From positions 1,240,001 through 1,304,000 of the forward strand of contig OW818635.1 in NCBI GenBank assembly GCA_942492825.1: 64,000 nt of DNA, given 5' to 3'. The position numbers were made by a program, and so were the translations under genes. Shown here one piece after another: positions 1 to 8,532 of the stretch. Numbering within the stretch: position 1 is the first letter of the stretch; every line of letters begins with the position of its first letter. The notes below the pieces were generated by a model. It was given only the letters and a program-made list of their open reading frames with translations, was not told the origin of the DNA and did not search any database. The DNA is from GWE2-51-13 sp942492825. GTDB taxonomy: Bacteria; Bacillota_I; Bacilli_A; Erysipelotrichales; Erysipelotrichaceae.

Positions 1-348
1 CAAATTATCAAAGATCTTCCGATCTATCATGAAGTTTCCATAGATCAAGACACCTTGGTTTTCACACGTATTCTACTCGACTCTCAAGGTACGTTAGTCA
101 TTCTTTATCAAGATATGAAACCCTTCCACCTATTGGCACCTCAATCTGACCCTTATCCTCTACGCGAGTTTTCCACCATAATTCTCCCTGACGGTCAAAT
201 TAGATCCTTTCAGCAAACCGGTTTTCCAGTCTACAAGAGGAATCGCGTATTGATTGCACACGACATTCCTACCGATGCAGGCTATTTTCACTTTAACTTT
301 TCTGGCTATACGAATCGTTTTTCGGAAAAATTCAAAATGGGGAACTGA
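1..348 (+). CDS. C-terminal part of an unrecognised protein (5' end outside window)
   Basis: The frame is open from base 1 and stops with TGA at 346-348, giving about 115 residues of a C-terminus. It is rich in beta-type, hydrophobic/aromatic segments (for example FHLLAPQ, YFHFNFSGY) and has no membrane segment in the visible part. The next gene begins 1 base after this stop, so the two are probably co-transcribed and perhaps work together at the cell surface. I do not recognise a family; an extracellular domain of a membrane-anchored protein is one possibility. Confidence 0.6.
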   Translation, partial: QIIKDLPIYHEVSIDQDTLVFTRILLDSQGTLVILYQDMKPFHLLAPQSDPYPLREFSTIILPDGQIRSFQQTGFPVYKRNRVLIAHDIPTDAGYFHFNFSGYTNRFSEKFKMGN

Positions 349-349
349 T

Positions 350-1594
350 ATGCGGAAAACAAAAATCTTGTTATATTCATCATTAGGGATCGTCATCCTT
401 CTCTTCATCGGTTATCTCGATGGATTGCGTCTTTCTTTAGTAACGATCAATAACGAACTCGATCAAAAAGAACATTTCGGTCATCCCGAAATCATCGATA
501 CGGAGATCATCGATGACGTGGCAACAGTCATCGTTCGAAATGATACTTGGATACAATGTCGAATCATGGATCGAAAATACGGATTCTTATGGAAAGCAAG
601 AAACGAGCAGTATTTACCATTCAATACTCAAGGTTCGTTTCTTCCAATGTCGTTGGATAGTTTCGCCGCTTCGTACAAGGAAGCATGTCAAGGGTCCAAG
701 GACTCGATAGAACCATCGGCGATTTTCACCGAGGTCGCCGAACTGATGGAACCATATCTTGGTAATGAAGGAAAAATCAGATTCCATAAAATCAATCTGA
801 TGAAGATCGAATCAGACAAAGCACACATCGTCGCAATGATTCAGTTCGAAACACCTAAATACTCCGTATCCGCTCACTACGAAATCAACTTTAAATATGC
901 AAATGGATGGGTCCATACTTACTCAGATCTTTATGTGGATACACTTGCTGTGACTTCCCCTGTTACTGTGGATGAGTTTTGGAGTTGGTATCATTCTACG
1001 CATATCGAAGATATGGATCTCATTATGAGGCAATTCAAAAAATCTTCAACTATCATGACGCAATCCATCCATCTTGAGAGGGGTGAAATGGTGTTTACGG
1101 TCATTACGACGAGTGAAACTTCAATATGGACAGGAGTACAAACTCAAAAAGTCCTCGCGAAGTATGATCTTGATCGTGGATGGACATTTCAGATAATGGA
1201 AGATACACTTGTTGAAACGCTTGATTGGTCCGGAATATGGAAAGTAGATTTGTATGAACCAGGGAATGACGGACCCTCCATTTATAACTCGACAATAAAC
1301 AATATTGACATACGTGGGGGAATCTCGTTTTCCACAACCAACTCCGATTTTTCGATTCTTTCCAATACGATGACAATTCGTTTTCGTTTGAATGGGAAGG
1401 ATTATATTGAATCCCCTTTGTTTCAAATGGAAGACAAACTGTACAAAGAACTTTTTATCGATCTTACTGACAATAAACTAAATCGGCTCTACTTTGAATT
1501 TCGCTTCTTTGATTATAATGAGTTGAAGGAATATAAAACCGCACTTTATATTCACAACGACTCGGTATGGGGAACACCCCATAAAGTTGAATAA
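350..1594 (+). CDS. Membrane-anchored protein of unknown function
   Basis: The protein has 414 residues. The ATG at 350 follows the upstream stop by one base, which is typical of translational coupling; the open frame reaches back to 254 but that stretch overlaps the upstream gene. Residues about 5-25 form one hydrophobic segment (LLYSSLGIVILLFIGYL), so this is a signal anchor or uncleaved signal peptide with a roughly 385-residue extracytoplasmic part rich in beta-like and Trp-containing stretches. No catalytic motif is seen. It probably forms an operon with the truncated gene before it. Function unknown. Confidence 0.7.
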   Translation: MRKTKILLYSSLGIVILLFIGYLDGLRLSLVTINNELDQKEHFGHPEIIDTEIIDDVATVIVRNDTWIQCRIMDRKYGFLWKARNEQYLPFNTQGSFLPMSLDSFAASYKEACQGSKDSIEPSAIFTEVAELMEPYLGNEGKIRFHKINLMKIESDKAHIVAMIQFETPKYSVSAHYEINFKYANGWVHTYSDLYVDTLAVTSPVTVDEFWSWYHSTHIEDMDLIMRQFKKSSTIMTQSIHLERGEMVFTVITTSETSIWTGVQTQKVLAKYDLDRGWTFQIMEDTLVETLDWSGIWKVDLYEPGNDGPSIYNSTINNIDIRGGISFSTTNSDFSILSNTMTIRFRLNGKDYIESPLFQMEDKLYKELFIDLTDNKLNRLYFEFRFFDYNELKEYKTALYIHNDSVWGTPHKVE

Positions 1595-1660
1595 TCGAGA
1601 CGTCAAATGTAACCTATTCATTCAACAGAAACCTAGATGAACTGTTCATAGATCCAATAG

Positions 1661-1690
1661 AAAAGGTCGAATTCGACCTTTTTCTTCGAT
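1661..1690. terminator. Intrinsic terminator, usable in both directions
   Basis: A perfect AAAAGGTCGAA/TTCGACCTTTT hairpin is followed on the plus strand by TTTTTC and preceded by A's. It lies between the converging ends of the 350-1594 gene and fprA, so it can serve both. Confidence 0.75.
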
Positions 1691-1712
1691 TCTGAATGTC
1701 AACAAAGTCAAT

Positions 1713-2903
1713 TTATTTCTCGCAAAGAACTTTCGCAATCTCGACAGCCTTCAAAAAGTCTTCTTCACCCGGATTCCAATTGCATTTGATTTCCGGTTCG
1801 ATCACGAAGAATCCCGCATGGGTGAGTCGTTCACGTAGATCTTTCGTTGCCTCGCCACTCCAACCATAACAACCGAATACGGCTGCGTGTTTGTTTTTGA
1901 ACTTCAGCTCTTTCAGGAAATCCAACCAACCCCCGACCGAAGACATCAAGCTTTGCCCGACCGTCGGTGATCCGACCACGATCGCTTTCGACTTGAAGAT
2001 TTCCGTCATCATGTCGTTTTTATCGTTGATCGACACATTGAATATTTTCACTCTTGTCTCCGGTGAAAGCGCGGCGATTTCCGATCCGATGCGATGGGCG
2101 AGTTGTTTCGTACCATCCCACATCGTGTCATAGACAATTGTGATTTGGTCTTCTTGGTAATTTTGTGACCATTCATAGTACTTTTCAACGATTTGCATCG
2201 GATTGTCACGCCATATCGCCCCATGGCTTGTGGCGATGATATCGATCGGCAAATTCAACGCTTGGATTTCTTCGATCTTCCGTTTTGCCAGCGCGGAAAA
2301 CGGATGAATGATATTCGCGTAATACTTCATCGCTTCCGCCCAAAGTAGACAAGCATCCGCTTTGTCATTGAAAAGTTCCTCGACACAGTAGTGTTGCCCG
2401 AAACAATCGTTGGAGAAGAGGATATTGTCTTTGGTCATGTAGGTCGCCATGCTATCCGGCCAATGAAGCATCCGCATTTCCACGAAGATCAATTGCTTCC
2501 CATTACCGATATCGATCGAGTCCCCAGTCTTGACGACCTTGTAGTTCCATTCGGGATGTTTGTATTGACCCGTCAACGACTTGACCGCATTGGCCGTACA
2601 ATAGATCGGTGTGTTCGGGATTCTTTCAAGTAAAGCAGGTAGAGATCCGCTGTGATCGACTTCGCCATGGTTGATGACGATAAAGTCGATGTCTTTCAAG
2701 TCGATTTCTTTTTCGAGATTGTCGATAAATTCCGAAGAATGCGGTTTCCAAACCGTATCGATGAGTACTTTCTTTTCTTCTTTGATGAGATACGCATTCT
2801 GGCTGGATCCGTGAAAGACGGAGTAATCGGAACCATGAAACGTTTCGAGTTCCCAATCCAATTTCCCAACCCAAGTTACATTGTTTTTGATGAGTTTATG
2901 CAT
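1713..2903 (-). CDS. fprA: Flavodiiron protein (FprA/ROO type A flavoprotein)
   Basis: This 396-residue cytoplasmic enzyme reduces O2 to water and/or NO to N2O in anaerobes, with electrons from rubredoxin or a flavoprotein. The N-terminal metallo-beta-lactamase-like half carries the diiron ligand set: H79-x-E81-x-D83-H84, H147, D166 and H227. The C-terminal half, from about residue 255, is a flavodoxin domain beginning TIVYDTMWDGTK. The length is that of the basic two-domain class; there is no fused rubredoxin or flavin reductase domain. It appears to be monocistronic, with a 222-base region upstream that contains a 23-base palindrome. The ATG at 2903 has a GAAAGGAG site before it. Confidence 0.95.
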   Translation of the reverse strand: MHKLIKNNVTWVGKLDWELETFHGSDYSVFHGSSQNAYLIKEEKKVLIDTVWKPHSSEFIDNLEKEIDLKDIDFIVINHGEVDHSGSLPALLERIPNTPIYCTANAVKSLTGQYKHPEWNYKVVKTGDSIDIGNGKQLIFVEMRMLHWPDSMATYMTKDNILFSNDCFGQHYCVEELFNDKADACLLWAEAMKYYANIIHPFSALAKRKIEEIQALNLPIDIIATSHGAIWRDNPMQIVEKYYEWSQNYQEDQITIVYDTMWDGTKQLAHRIGSEIAALSPETRVKIFNVSINDKNDMMTEIFKSKAIVVGSPTVGQSLMSSVGGWLDFLKELKFKNKHAAVFGCYGWSGEATKDLRERLTHAGFFVIEPEIKCNWNPGEEDFLKAVEIAKVLCEK

Positions 2904-3007
2904 TGTCGATCTCCTTTCAAGCTACTACACACCTTTTCCCAATTCTATTTTTGTTCTTGATACTCTGTAAGCGACAAGAAAAGTTAACCCTGTTTTATTG
3001 AATTGTT

Positions 3008-3030
3008 ATCCAATATGAATCATATTGGAT
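3008..3030. promoter_or_regulatory. 23-bp perfect palindrome upstream of fprA (candidate operator)
   Basis: Arms ATCCAATATGA and TCATATTGGAT are exactly complementary around one central base. The site lies about 105 bases before the fprA start and about 95 bases beyond the end of the DUF5661 gene. No T-run follows on either strand, so an operator is more likely than a terminator. The binding protein is unknown; a redox or NO/O2-responsive regulator is an inference from the neighbour. Confidence 0.45.
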
Positions 3031-3125
3031 ATGTTCAACAAAAATATCGATTGAAAAATTCCTTATCAGATTTCGCCAAAATCACTATCAAGACATCATT
3101 TCATTTTACTTCAACATAAAATTCT

Positions 3126-3398
3126 TTATTTGTTTTTCCAAAAATCGTTCGCTTCATCTTCCAGTTTTTGAAGTCGCGTATAATAATCGGGAAACTCGGA
3201 TAGATGAGCCATTGCGATTTTCGCTGTCGTCAAAGGATCGTCATTGGTAACATTCGTTCTCGCATCGCGTGCCCCGTGCTCCAACTCAACGTTCATACCC
3301 ATACAGAATTGTTCAACATCGAACTTTGTCCAATTCGCGTCAAGTTTATCTCCATACTCTTTTGCTTGATCAAGTGTGAACTTCTTTTTCTTTGTCAT
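3126..3398 (-). CDS. DUF5661 family small protein
   Basis: The 90-residue protein has the pattern I associate with DUF5661: a Lys-rich start, then VELEHGARDARTNVT around residues 37-51, NDDPLTTAKIAMAHL, and EFPDYYTRL near residue 73. It has no membrane segment or signal peptide, so it is probably cytoplasmic. Function is unknown for the family. The ATG at 3398 has a good AAAGGAGA ribosome site 7 bases upstream. It lies on the same strand as fprA but 222 bases away, with a palindrome between. Confidence 0.8.
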   Translation of the reverse strand: MTKKKKFTLDQAKEYGDKLDANWTKFDVEQFCMGMNVELEHGARDARTNVTNDDPLTTAKIAMAHLSEFPDYYTRLQKLEDEANDFWKNK

Positions 3399-3543
3399 TT
3401 TGCTTATCTCCTTTCCTTTATCATACTCTCTTCGGAGTAAAACTAATCATCAATCATAATTTCTCATTTCAGCCTTCAGGTATAGGTAACTTTCCTCAAT
3501 CAATGACATTCGCTCCATTTTTAAAGTTCAAGGTGAATGTCGC

Positions 3544-5061
3544 TTAAAATATGATTTCTCCTTTATGGATTGTATGTAATACTTTGATATCTTTGATTTT
3601 TGTTGGATCGATCGTCAGCGGATCTTGGTCAAGGACTACCAAATCCCCCTGCATTCCAATACTTATCTTCCCTTTGCGATGTTCCTCAAACGCAACTCTT
3701 GCAGCATCTGTCGTATACATCCGTAAAGCTTCAATCGGTGTTATCGCATTCTCGGGATAAGGTGGATTGACGGCCGCATGAATCCCCAACAAAGCATCCA
3801 TCGGTGTGACATCGCTATCCGAACCGCCACCCAAAACAATTCCAGCATCCAGCATTTTGCGTAGCGGATACGCCTGTCGATCGCGTTTTTCACCAAGGCG
3901 TTGATTGTATACCGACCCCGGACCGCCACGGAGATAAGTAAATGCCGGCTGGGTCGATATCTTGATATGTAGGTTTACACAACGAAGAATATCTTCGGGA
4001 TCTGGCCAGCCGAAATGTTCTAAGCGAAGCTTATGATTTGAGCGTTTCTCAGGATGAGCTTCAAGCGCTTTTTCCATCTGGTCGAGTGCTTGGCGAATTC
4101 CGCGTTGCCCGATACAGTGAAAACTTACCGCGACATCGCGAATTAATGATTGTTCAATGATTTCGTATACTTGATCATCCGTGTAGTTCAGATATCCGCA
4201 CGTATCCGCATCCGCGTACGGGTCATCGAAGGCGGCCGTTCTACTTCCAATTGATCCATCAAGCAAAAAGTCCCCTCCCCACCACTTCCAACCCATGGAT
4301 AACGGTTTTTGGATCGAGTCCGTGTTCCACCATACGCGCATATCGATCGGTAGTTCGTTGATTGCCTGAGCGATGATGGGTACGTCATCATCACTACTAT
4401 CCAATCCTTCAATCGCATTGATCGTCGTAATCCCGCGACTTGCGGCAAGCTTCGCGGTCGTATGAATCGCATGCTTTCGTTCTTCGGCTGTCCACCGGGC
4501 AAAGAACTCCGCCTGTGCCGTCCGATTGCTTTGATCTTGTAGGCGACCGTTGGGTTTACCCTCAGGGTCGATTCGTACCCCTTCGATCCCTTCATGGATC
4601 CCCAACATTTCATAAGCCAATCGATTTACAACGGTATAATGCTTTCCTCGATCACTGATAAAAACCGGTCGCTTGATAGTATCAAGTTCTGTCATTACCG
4701 GAGGTCTTCCTTCGTTGACTCTGGATTCATCGAATCGTTTACAGAATATCCAGCGTCCGGGTTCATATTCCTGATCCGCATGCTTCAAGACTTCTATCAA
4801 CGCGGGAATATCCGCAACATCATATAAGTCGATGGCCAATGCATTCATTCCGGTTGTCAGGGCATGTACATGACAGTCAAAGAAGGCAGGTAAGACGGTC
4901 GCTCCTTTTAAGTCCATCGATGGAATTCCATTCAAATGGATCGACATCTCTTCGGTGTTGCCTAAATCGCGAATGTCCCCGTCTTGGATGAGGACGTCTT
5001 CATAAACTTTCCCTTCGTCCATCGTAAGGATGTTTCCATTCAATAATAACAGTGAGTTCAT
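3544..5061 (-). CDS. YtcJ-like metal-dependent amidohydrolase
   Basis: This 505-residue protein belongs to the amidohydrolase 3 (YtcJ/NfdA-like) group of TIM-barrel metal hydrolases. Visible motifs are the metal-binding DCHVHAL near residue 65, SFHCIGQRG, KLRLEHFGW, and GGGSDSDVTPMDALLGIHAAV near the C-terminal third, which supplies the last Asp. The C-terminal beta-sandwich ends GDLVVLDQDPL...VLHTIHKGEI. The substrate cannot be told from sequence; relatives act on N-substituted formamides or other amides. A second member is at 31432-33039. It is probably transcribed alone, divergently from glpK. Confidence 0.85.
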   Translation of the reverse strand: MNSLLLLNGNILTMDEGKVYEDVLIQDGDIRDLGNTEEMSIHLNGIPSMDLKGATVLPAFFDCHVHALTTGMNALAIDLYDVADIPALIEVLKHADQEYEPGRWIFCKRFDESRVNEGRPPVMTELDTIKRPVFISDRGKHYTVVNRLAYEMLGIHEGIEGVRIDPEGKPNGRLQDQSNRTAQAEFFARWTAEERKHAIHTTAKLAASRGITTINAIEGLDSSDDDVPIIAQAINELPIDMRVWWNTDSIQKPLSMGWKWWGGDFLLDGSIGSRTAAFDDPYADADTCGYLNYTDDQVYEIIEQSLIRDVAVSFHCIGQRGIRQALDQMEKALEAHPEKRSNHKLRLEHFGWPDPEDILRCVNLHIKISTQPAFTYLRGGPGSVYNQRLGEKRDRQAYPLRKMLDAGIVLGGGSDSDVTPMDALLGIHAAVNPPYPENAITPIEALRMYTTDAARVAFEEHRKGKISIGMQGDLVVLDQDPLTIDPTKIKDIKVLHTIHKGEIIF

Positions 5062-5129
5062 ACTTCGATTCCTTTCCCGGCTTTTCCCGTCACATATAAT
5101 TATTGCGAATCTTCAATCTTCTTAGACTT

Positions 5130-5159
5130 ATTGTAACATACAAAATTATAGTGCTATAA
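5130..5159 (+). promoter_or_regulatory. SigA-type promoter of glpK
   Basis: TTGTAA (5130-5135) and TATAAT (5154-5159) are 18 bases apart, about 64 bases before the glpK start. Confidence 0.6.
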
Positions 5160-5222
5160 TTTATTCAACAAGGATCAAAACGACATATGCATCATTAAAA
5201 GATCGTTTTGAGGGAGGAAATC

Positions 5223-6716
5223 ATGGGTAAATACGTTCTAGGTATTGACCAAGGCACGACAGGCACCAAAGCTATTGTTTTCGACGAGAAGGCAAACATC
5301 ATTTCGACGGCTTATTCCGAATTCACGCAGTATTTTCCGGAACCCGGATGGGTTGAACACGATGCGCAGGAAATCTACGACGTCGCAATGAAAGTTGTCA
5401 AAGAGTGTCTTGAATCGAAGAACATCAACCCCAACGATATCGCTGCGATCGGGATCACCAACCAACGTGAGACAACCGTACTCTGGGATAAATTTACGGG
5501 TAAACCGTTGGCTCGCAGCATCGTTTGGCAAGATATACGTACCGCCGAACGTTGCGATCAACTGATTGCGAAAGACGGAGCCGGCATCATGGAGCGTACC
5601 GGGATGATTATCGTCACCAATTGTGCGGCTCCCAAGATCGAATGGATCATCAAGAATAACGAAGAAGTCCGTAAAGGAATCGAAGAAAACCGCGTTCTCT
5701 TTGGTACCGTCGATTCTTGGATGGTATGGAAATTATCGGGTGGAAAAGCCCATATTACCGACTACTCTAATGCCGCGTGTACCTTATTGCTGAATGTCCA
5801 TACCATGGACTATGACGAAGGTATCTTGAAGGAACTTGGCATTCCACGTAGTATTCTTCCCGAACTACGCAATTCAAGCGAAATCTACGCAAATACCGAT
5901 CCGAAGGAATTCTTCGGAGCCAGTATCCCGATCGCCGGTGTCGCGGGCGACCAGAATGCTGCCGCTTTCGCACAAGCTTGTCTAAAACCGGGTATGGTCA
6001 AAAACACTTACGGTACAGGTTCGTTCATGATCATGAATGTCGGTGAAAAGTATATTGGATGTAAAGGCGGTTGTTTCTCGGTTTGTCTCTGCGGTCCGAA
6101 AGGGACAATCCAATTTGGACTTGAAGGAATGGCCAATGTTAGCGGAGCAGCGATCCAATGGTTACGCGATGGACTCGGAATCATTAGTGAAGCGTCCGAT
6201 TGCGAAAAACTTGCCAATACCGTCGAAGATAACGGAGGTGTCTATTTTGTTCCGGCATTTGCTGGATTAGGTGCCCCCTATGCGGATCCCTATGCTCGCG
6301 GAATGATCATCGGTCTGACCCGTGGATCCAATAAAGCCCATATCTGTCGTGCCGCCCTTGAATGCATGGCATATCAAGTTGCCGAACAATTTACGATCAT
6401 GGCACGTGAAGCCGGAACCCCGATCACAGCTCTCAGAGCGGATGGTGGTGGCTCGAAGAGTGATTTCCTCTGTCAGTTCCAAGCCGACATTCTCGGCGTC
6501 CCGGTCGAACGACCGGTAATCGTCGAAACGACCTGTCTCGGTTCAGCTTATTTAGCCGGTCTGGCTGTCGGTTACTATAAATCCTTGGATGAAATCAGTG
6601 CCAACTGGCAATGTGAAAAACGCTTCGAGCCGCGCATCAGTAAAGAAAAGCGCGAAGAGTTGATGGATGGTTGGCGGCGTGCCGTTAAACATGCGGAAGG
6701 TTGGATGAAGAAATAA
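5223..6716 (+). CDS. glpK: Glycerol kinase
   Basis: The 497-residue FGGY-family enzyme phosphorylates glycerol to glycerol 3-phosphate with ATP in the cytoplasm. Motifs: GIDQGTTGTKAIVFDE at the N-terminus (phosphate-binding loop of domain I), GVAGDQNAAAFAQAC and NTYGTGSFMIMN in the middle, and RADGGGSKSDFLCQFQADI in domain II. The ATG at 5223 is chosen because AGGGAGG lies at 5211-5217; an upstream TTG at 5208 would overlap that site. Length is normal for GlpK. Gene gldA converges from the right, so the region offers both the kinase and dehydrogenase routes of glycerol use. No glpF or glpD is next to it. Confidence 0.96.
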   Translation: MGKYVLGIDQGTTGTKAIVFDEKANIISTAYSEFTQYFPEPGWVEHDAQEIYDVAMKVVKECLESKNINPNDIAAIGITNQRETTVLWDKFTGKPLARSIVWQDIRTAERCDQLIAKDGAGIMERTGMIIVTNCAAPKIEWIIKNNEEVRKGIEENRVLFGTVDSWMVWKLSGGKAHITDYSNAACTLLLNVHTMDYDEGILKELGIPRSILPELRNSSEIYANTDPKEFFGASIPIAGVAGDQNAAAFAQACLKPGMVKNTYGTGSFMIMNVGEKYIGCKGGCFSVCLCGPKGTIQFGLEGMANVSGAAIQWLRDGLGIISEASDCEKLANTVEDNGGVYFVPAFAGLGAPYADPYARGMIIGLTRGSNKAHICRAALECMAYQVAEQFTIMAREAGTPITALRADGGGSKSDFLCQFQADILGVPVERPVIVETTCLGSAYLAGLAVGYYKSLDEISANWQCEKRFEPRISKEKREELMDGWRRAVKHAEGWMKK

Positions 6717-6720
6717 GTTA

Positions 6721-6791
6721 AAAAAGTCCTGCGAAGGATACACTATGGTTACGACGATAACGTCACAGTGTATGCTTCAAAGGACTTTTCA
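6721..6791 (+). terminator. Long intrinsic terminator of glpK
   Basis: The sequence AAAAGTCCT-GAAG-ATACACT pairs with AGTGTAT-CTTC-AAGGACTTTT across a 19-base loop, directly after the glpK stop. The U-tract is short (TTTTC), the stem long. Confidence 0.75.
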
Positions 6792-6898
6792 TATTGAATG
6801 TATTCTACATTTTCAGTGTGAATCTAGAAAATCAACTTATTCCAAACTGGAACTTACCTTTGTTTGGCTACACCAAGGTATCATGCATGATTGATTAA

Positions 6899-6934
6899 TG
6901 AAAATAGGGGAAACTTGATGTTTCCCCTATTTCG
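6899..6934. terminator. Intrinsic terminator, probably for gldA
   Basis: AAATAGGGGAAAC and GTTTCCCCTATTT form a 13-bp hairpin with TTTTC after it on the minus strand. It lies 105 bases beyond the gldA stop. The remaining 6792-7038 sequence shows no gene. Confidence 0.7.
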
Positions 6935-7038
6935 TTATCTTGTCGAAACCTTAGATTGATTTGGAAACTACTCTATCAGTAACTCCGCTTCGATCAATCA
7001 CGCAGTTCGAATTGCTGATTCAACCCAACTATATCTGA

Positions 7039-8151
7039 CTACTTGATACCTTTGAGTTTTTTGCGACGGATACCAAGTGCGTTGGCAGCAATCATCGCAT
7101 CAGTTACGCTATCGGCACTTACCTTGAAATTATGGTTATGGATAAATGAGTCCGAGGCAGCCGCGATCTTCCCAAATTCACGCAGACGGTCGATGCTGAC
7201 ATTCTGCATCTTCAGATCCGCGAATGTGACCGGTAACCCGACATCGATCATGAAGTCGACAATCTGATGGATTTCCTTAGTCGACAGGTCTTCTTCGAGA
7301 CAAAGTTGACTGATTAATCCGAATGCGACTTTTTCCCCATGTAGAAACTCATGCGTTTCATGAATAACCGGTAGATAGTTGGCGATCGCATGGGCGCAAG
7401 CTAGACCGCCGCTTTCCCATCCGATGCCAGACAATAGGGTGGTCGCCTCAACGACTTTCTCAACCGCCGGTGTCACGACTCTCTGTTCGACTGCGCTGAT
7501 TGCTTCAACTGCATTTTCAAGCAACAGGTCGAAACAAAGTTTAGCCAGATTTATGGCAGTCAGAGTCGGAGCCCCGCCCGCACAGGAGCCGGCACGGGAT
7601 TTGTAAGCGGCATTGGCTTCAGGCCAGGTCGCCAGAGCGTCGCCGATTCCCGCAATCAAGAAACGTACCGGAGCTTTGACGATGATACTGGTGTCGACCA
7701 GAACAATATTCGGGTTACTCGCCCAGAAGTCGAATCCCAGACACTCTCCTTCGTCGTTGTACCAGACGGTACAAGCACTGGTTGGCGCATCGTTGGAGGC
7801 GATGGTCGGAACGACGAGCAGCGGTAGTTTCCCTAGCGCCGCAGCGGCTTTCGCTGTATCGATGGATTTGCCACCACCAATACCGATGATCACGTCGCAT
7901 CCGGCTTTTTTGGCTTTATTATAGAGATCTTCAGCCTGTTCCTTGGTGCATTCCCCGCTGTAAACGTGATCCAAATACAATACATCTGCTTCTTTCAATG
8001 CACTTACGACGGCCCCTTCAACGGCTGACTTGGTGGTCTTGTCCCAGTTAACCGCGGGCTTGGTCCCCAACATCTTGACATAAGCGCCTAATTCGGATAA
8101 AACGCCATCACCTTGGATATACTTGCCGGGCATTATAATCGCTTTCTTCAT
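7039..8151 (-). CDS. gldA: Glycerol dehydrogenase (iron-containing ADH superfamily)
   Basis: The 370-residue cytoplasmic enzyme oxidises glycerol to dihydroxyacetone with NAD+. The NAD-binding region has IIGIGGGKSIDTAKAAA near residue 95, followed by PTIASNDAPTSACTVWY; metal ligands are expected in GDALATWPEA (Asp/His region), CAHAIANY and THEFLHGEKVAFG. These match GldA rather than 1,3-propanediol dehydrogenase. The start at 8151 has AAGGAAGG a few bases upstream. It converges on glpK. Confidence 0.95.
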   Translation of the reverse strand: MKKAIIMPGKYIQGDGVLSELGAYVKMLGTKPAVNWDKTTKSAVEGAVVSALKEADVLYLDHVYSGECTKEQAEDLYNKAKKAGCDVIIGIGGGKSIDTAKAAAALGKLPLLVVPTIASNDAPTSACTVWYNDEGECLGFDFWASNPNIVLVDTSIIVKAPVRFLIAGIGDALATWPEANAAYKSRAGSCAGGAPTLTAINLAKLCFDLLLENAVEAISAVEQRVVTPAVEKVVEATTLLSGIGWESGGLACAHAIANYLPVIHETHEFLHGEKVAFGLISQLCLEEDLSTKEIHQIVDFMIDVGLPVTFADLKMQNVSIDRLREFGKIAAASDSFIHNHNFKVSADSVTDAMIAANALGIRRKKLKGIK

Positions 8152-8401
8152 AGAAGTTACCTTCCTTCCTTATGTGTATCGTACATGTATATACTCGTTA
8201 TGTCAACGTCGTTTCTTGATGTAAAGTTTCCACATAACCTCAAGATTTCCAGCCTTGTGAAATACTCTCTATTTCCCTCTATTTTCATCTTGAAAAAATG
8301 AGTTCTTGCGAGTACGCATCAAATATTTTAGCTCTACTAATTGACTTTGTCGAATTTATTTATTTCTTCGAGGGGTATCATGACATGACGATTGGATATA
8401 C

Positions 8402-8449
8402 AAAAAAGCCTTTCGTGAAAGGCTTTCGTTAACTCATAGTACCGACAAC
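8402..8449. repeat. Left boundary repeat (att-like copy)
   Basis: The string aligns with 16663-16710: AAAAAAGCCTTT..(A)AAGGCTTT(C)GTTAACTCAT.GT.CCGACAACA. It carries a terminator hairpin (AAAGCCTTT/AAAGGCTTT) and the acceptor end of tRNA-Thr. Differences sit mainly in the hairpin loop and at two tRNA positions. Confidence 0.7.
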
Positions 8450-8488
8450 ATGATTCGATTGATTGCTTTCCATGTTGATTGAGGTACA
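8431..8488 (-). pseudogene. Decayed tRNA-Thr copy
   Basis: After the acceptor-end match (ACCGACAACA) the T-arm is missing, but the next bases again resemble the anticodon and D-arm part of the tRNA at 16698-16773 (TGATT.CGATT.A.TTGCT.T.CC....GATTGAG). This reads as a tRNA gene or long tRNA fragment that lost about 20 bases and accumulated changes. It has the same orientation as the intact copy. Confidence 0.5.
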
Positions 8489-8532
8489 TATATTAAAACT
8501 TTTACATCAAATCAAATAATTTCGTTAAAATG

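Noticed and set aside
4188..4613. Minus-strand 141-codon frame within the amidohydrolase
   Set aside because: Out-of-frame shadow of the amidohydrolase gene with basic, low-complexity translation.
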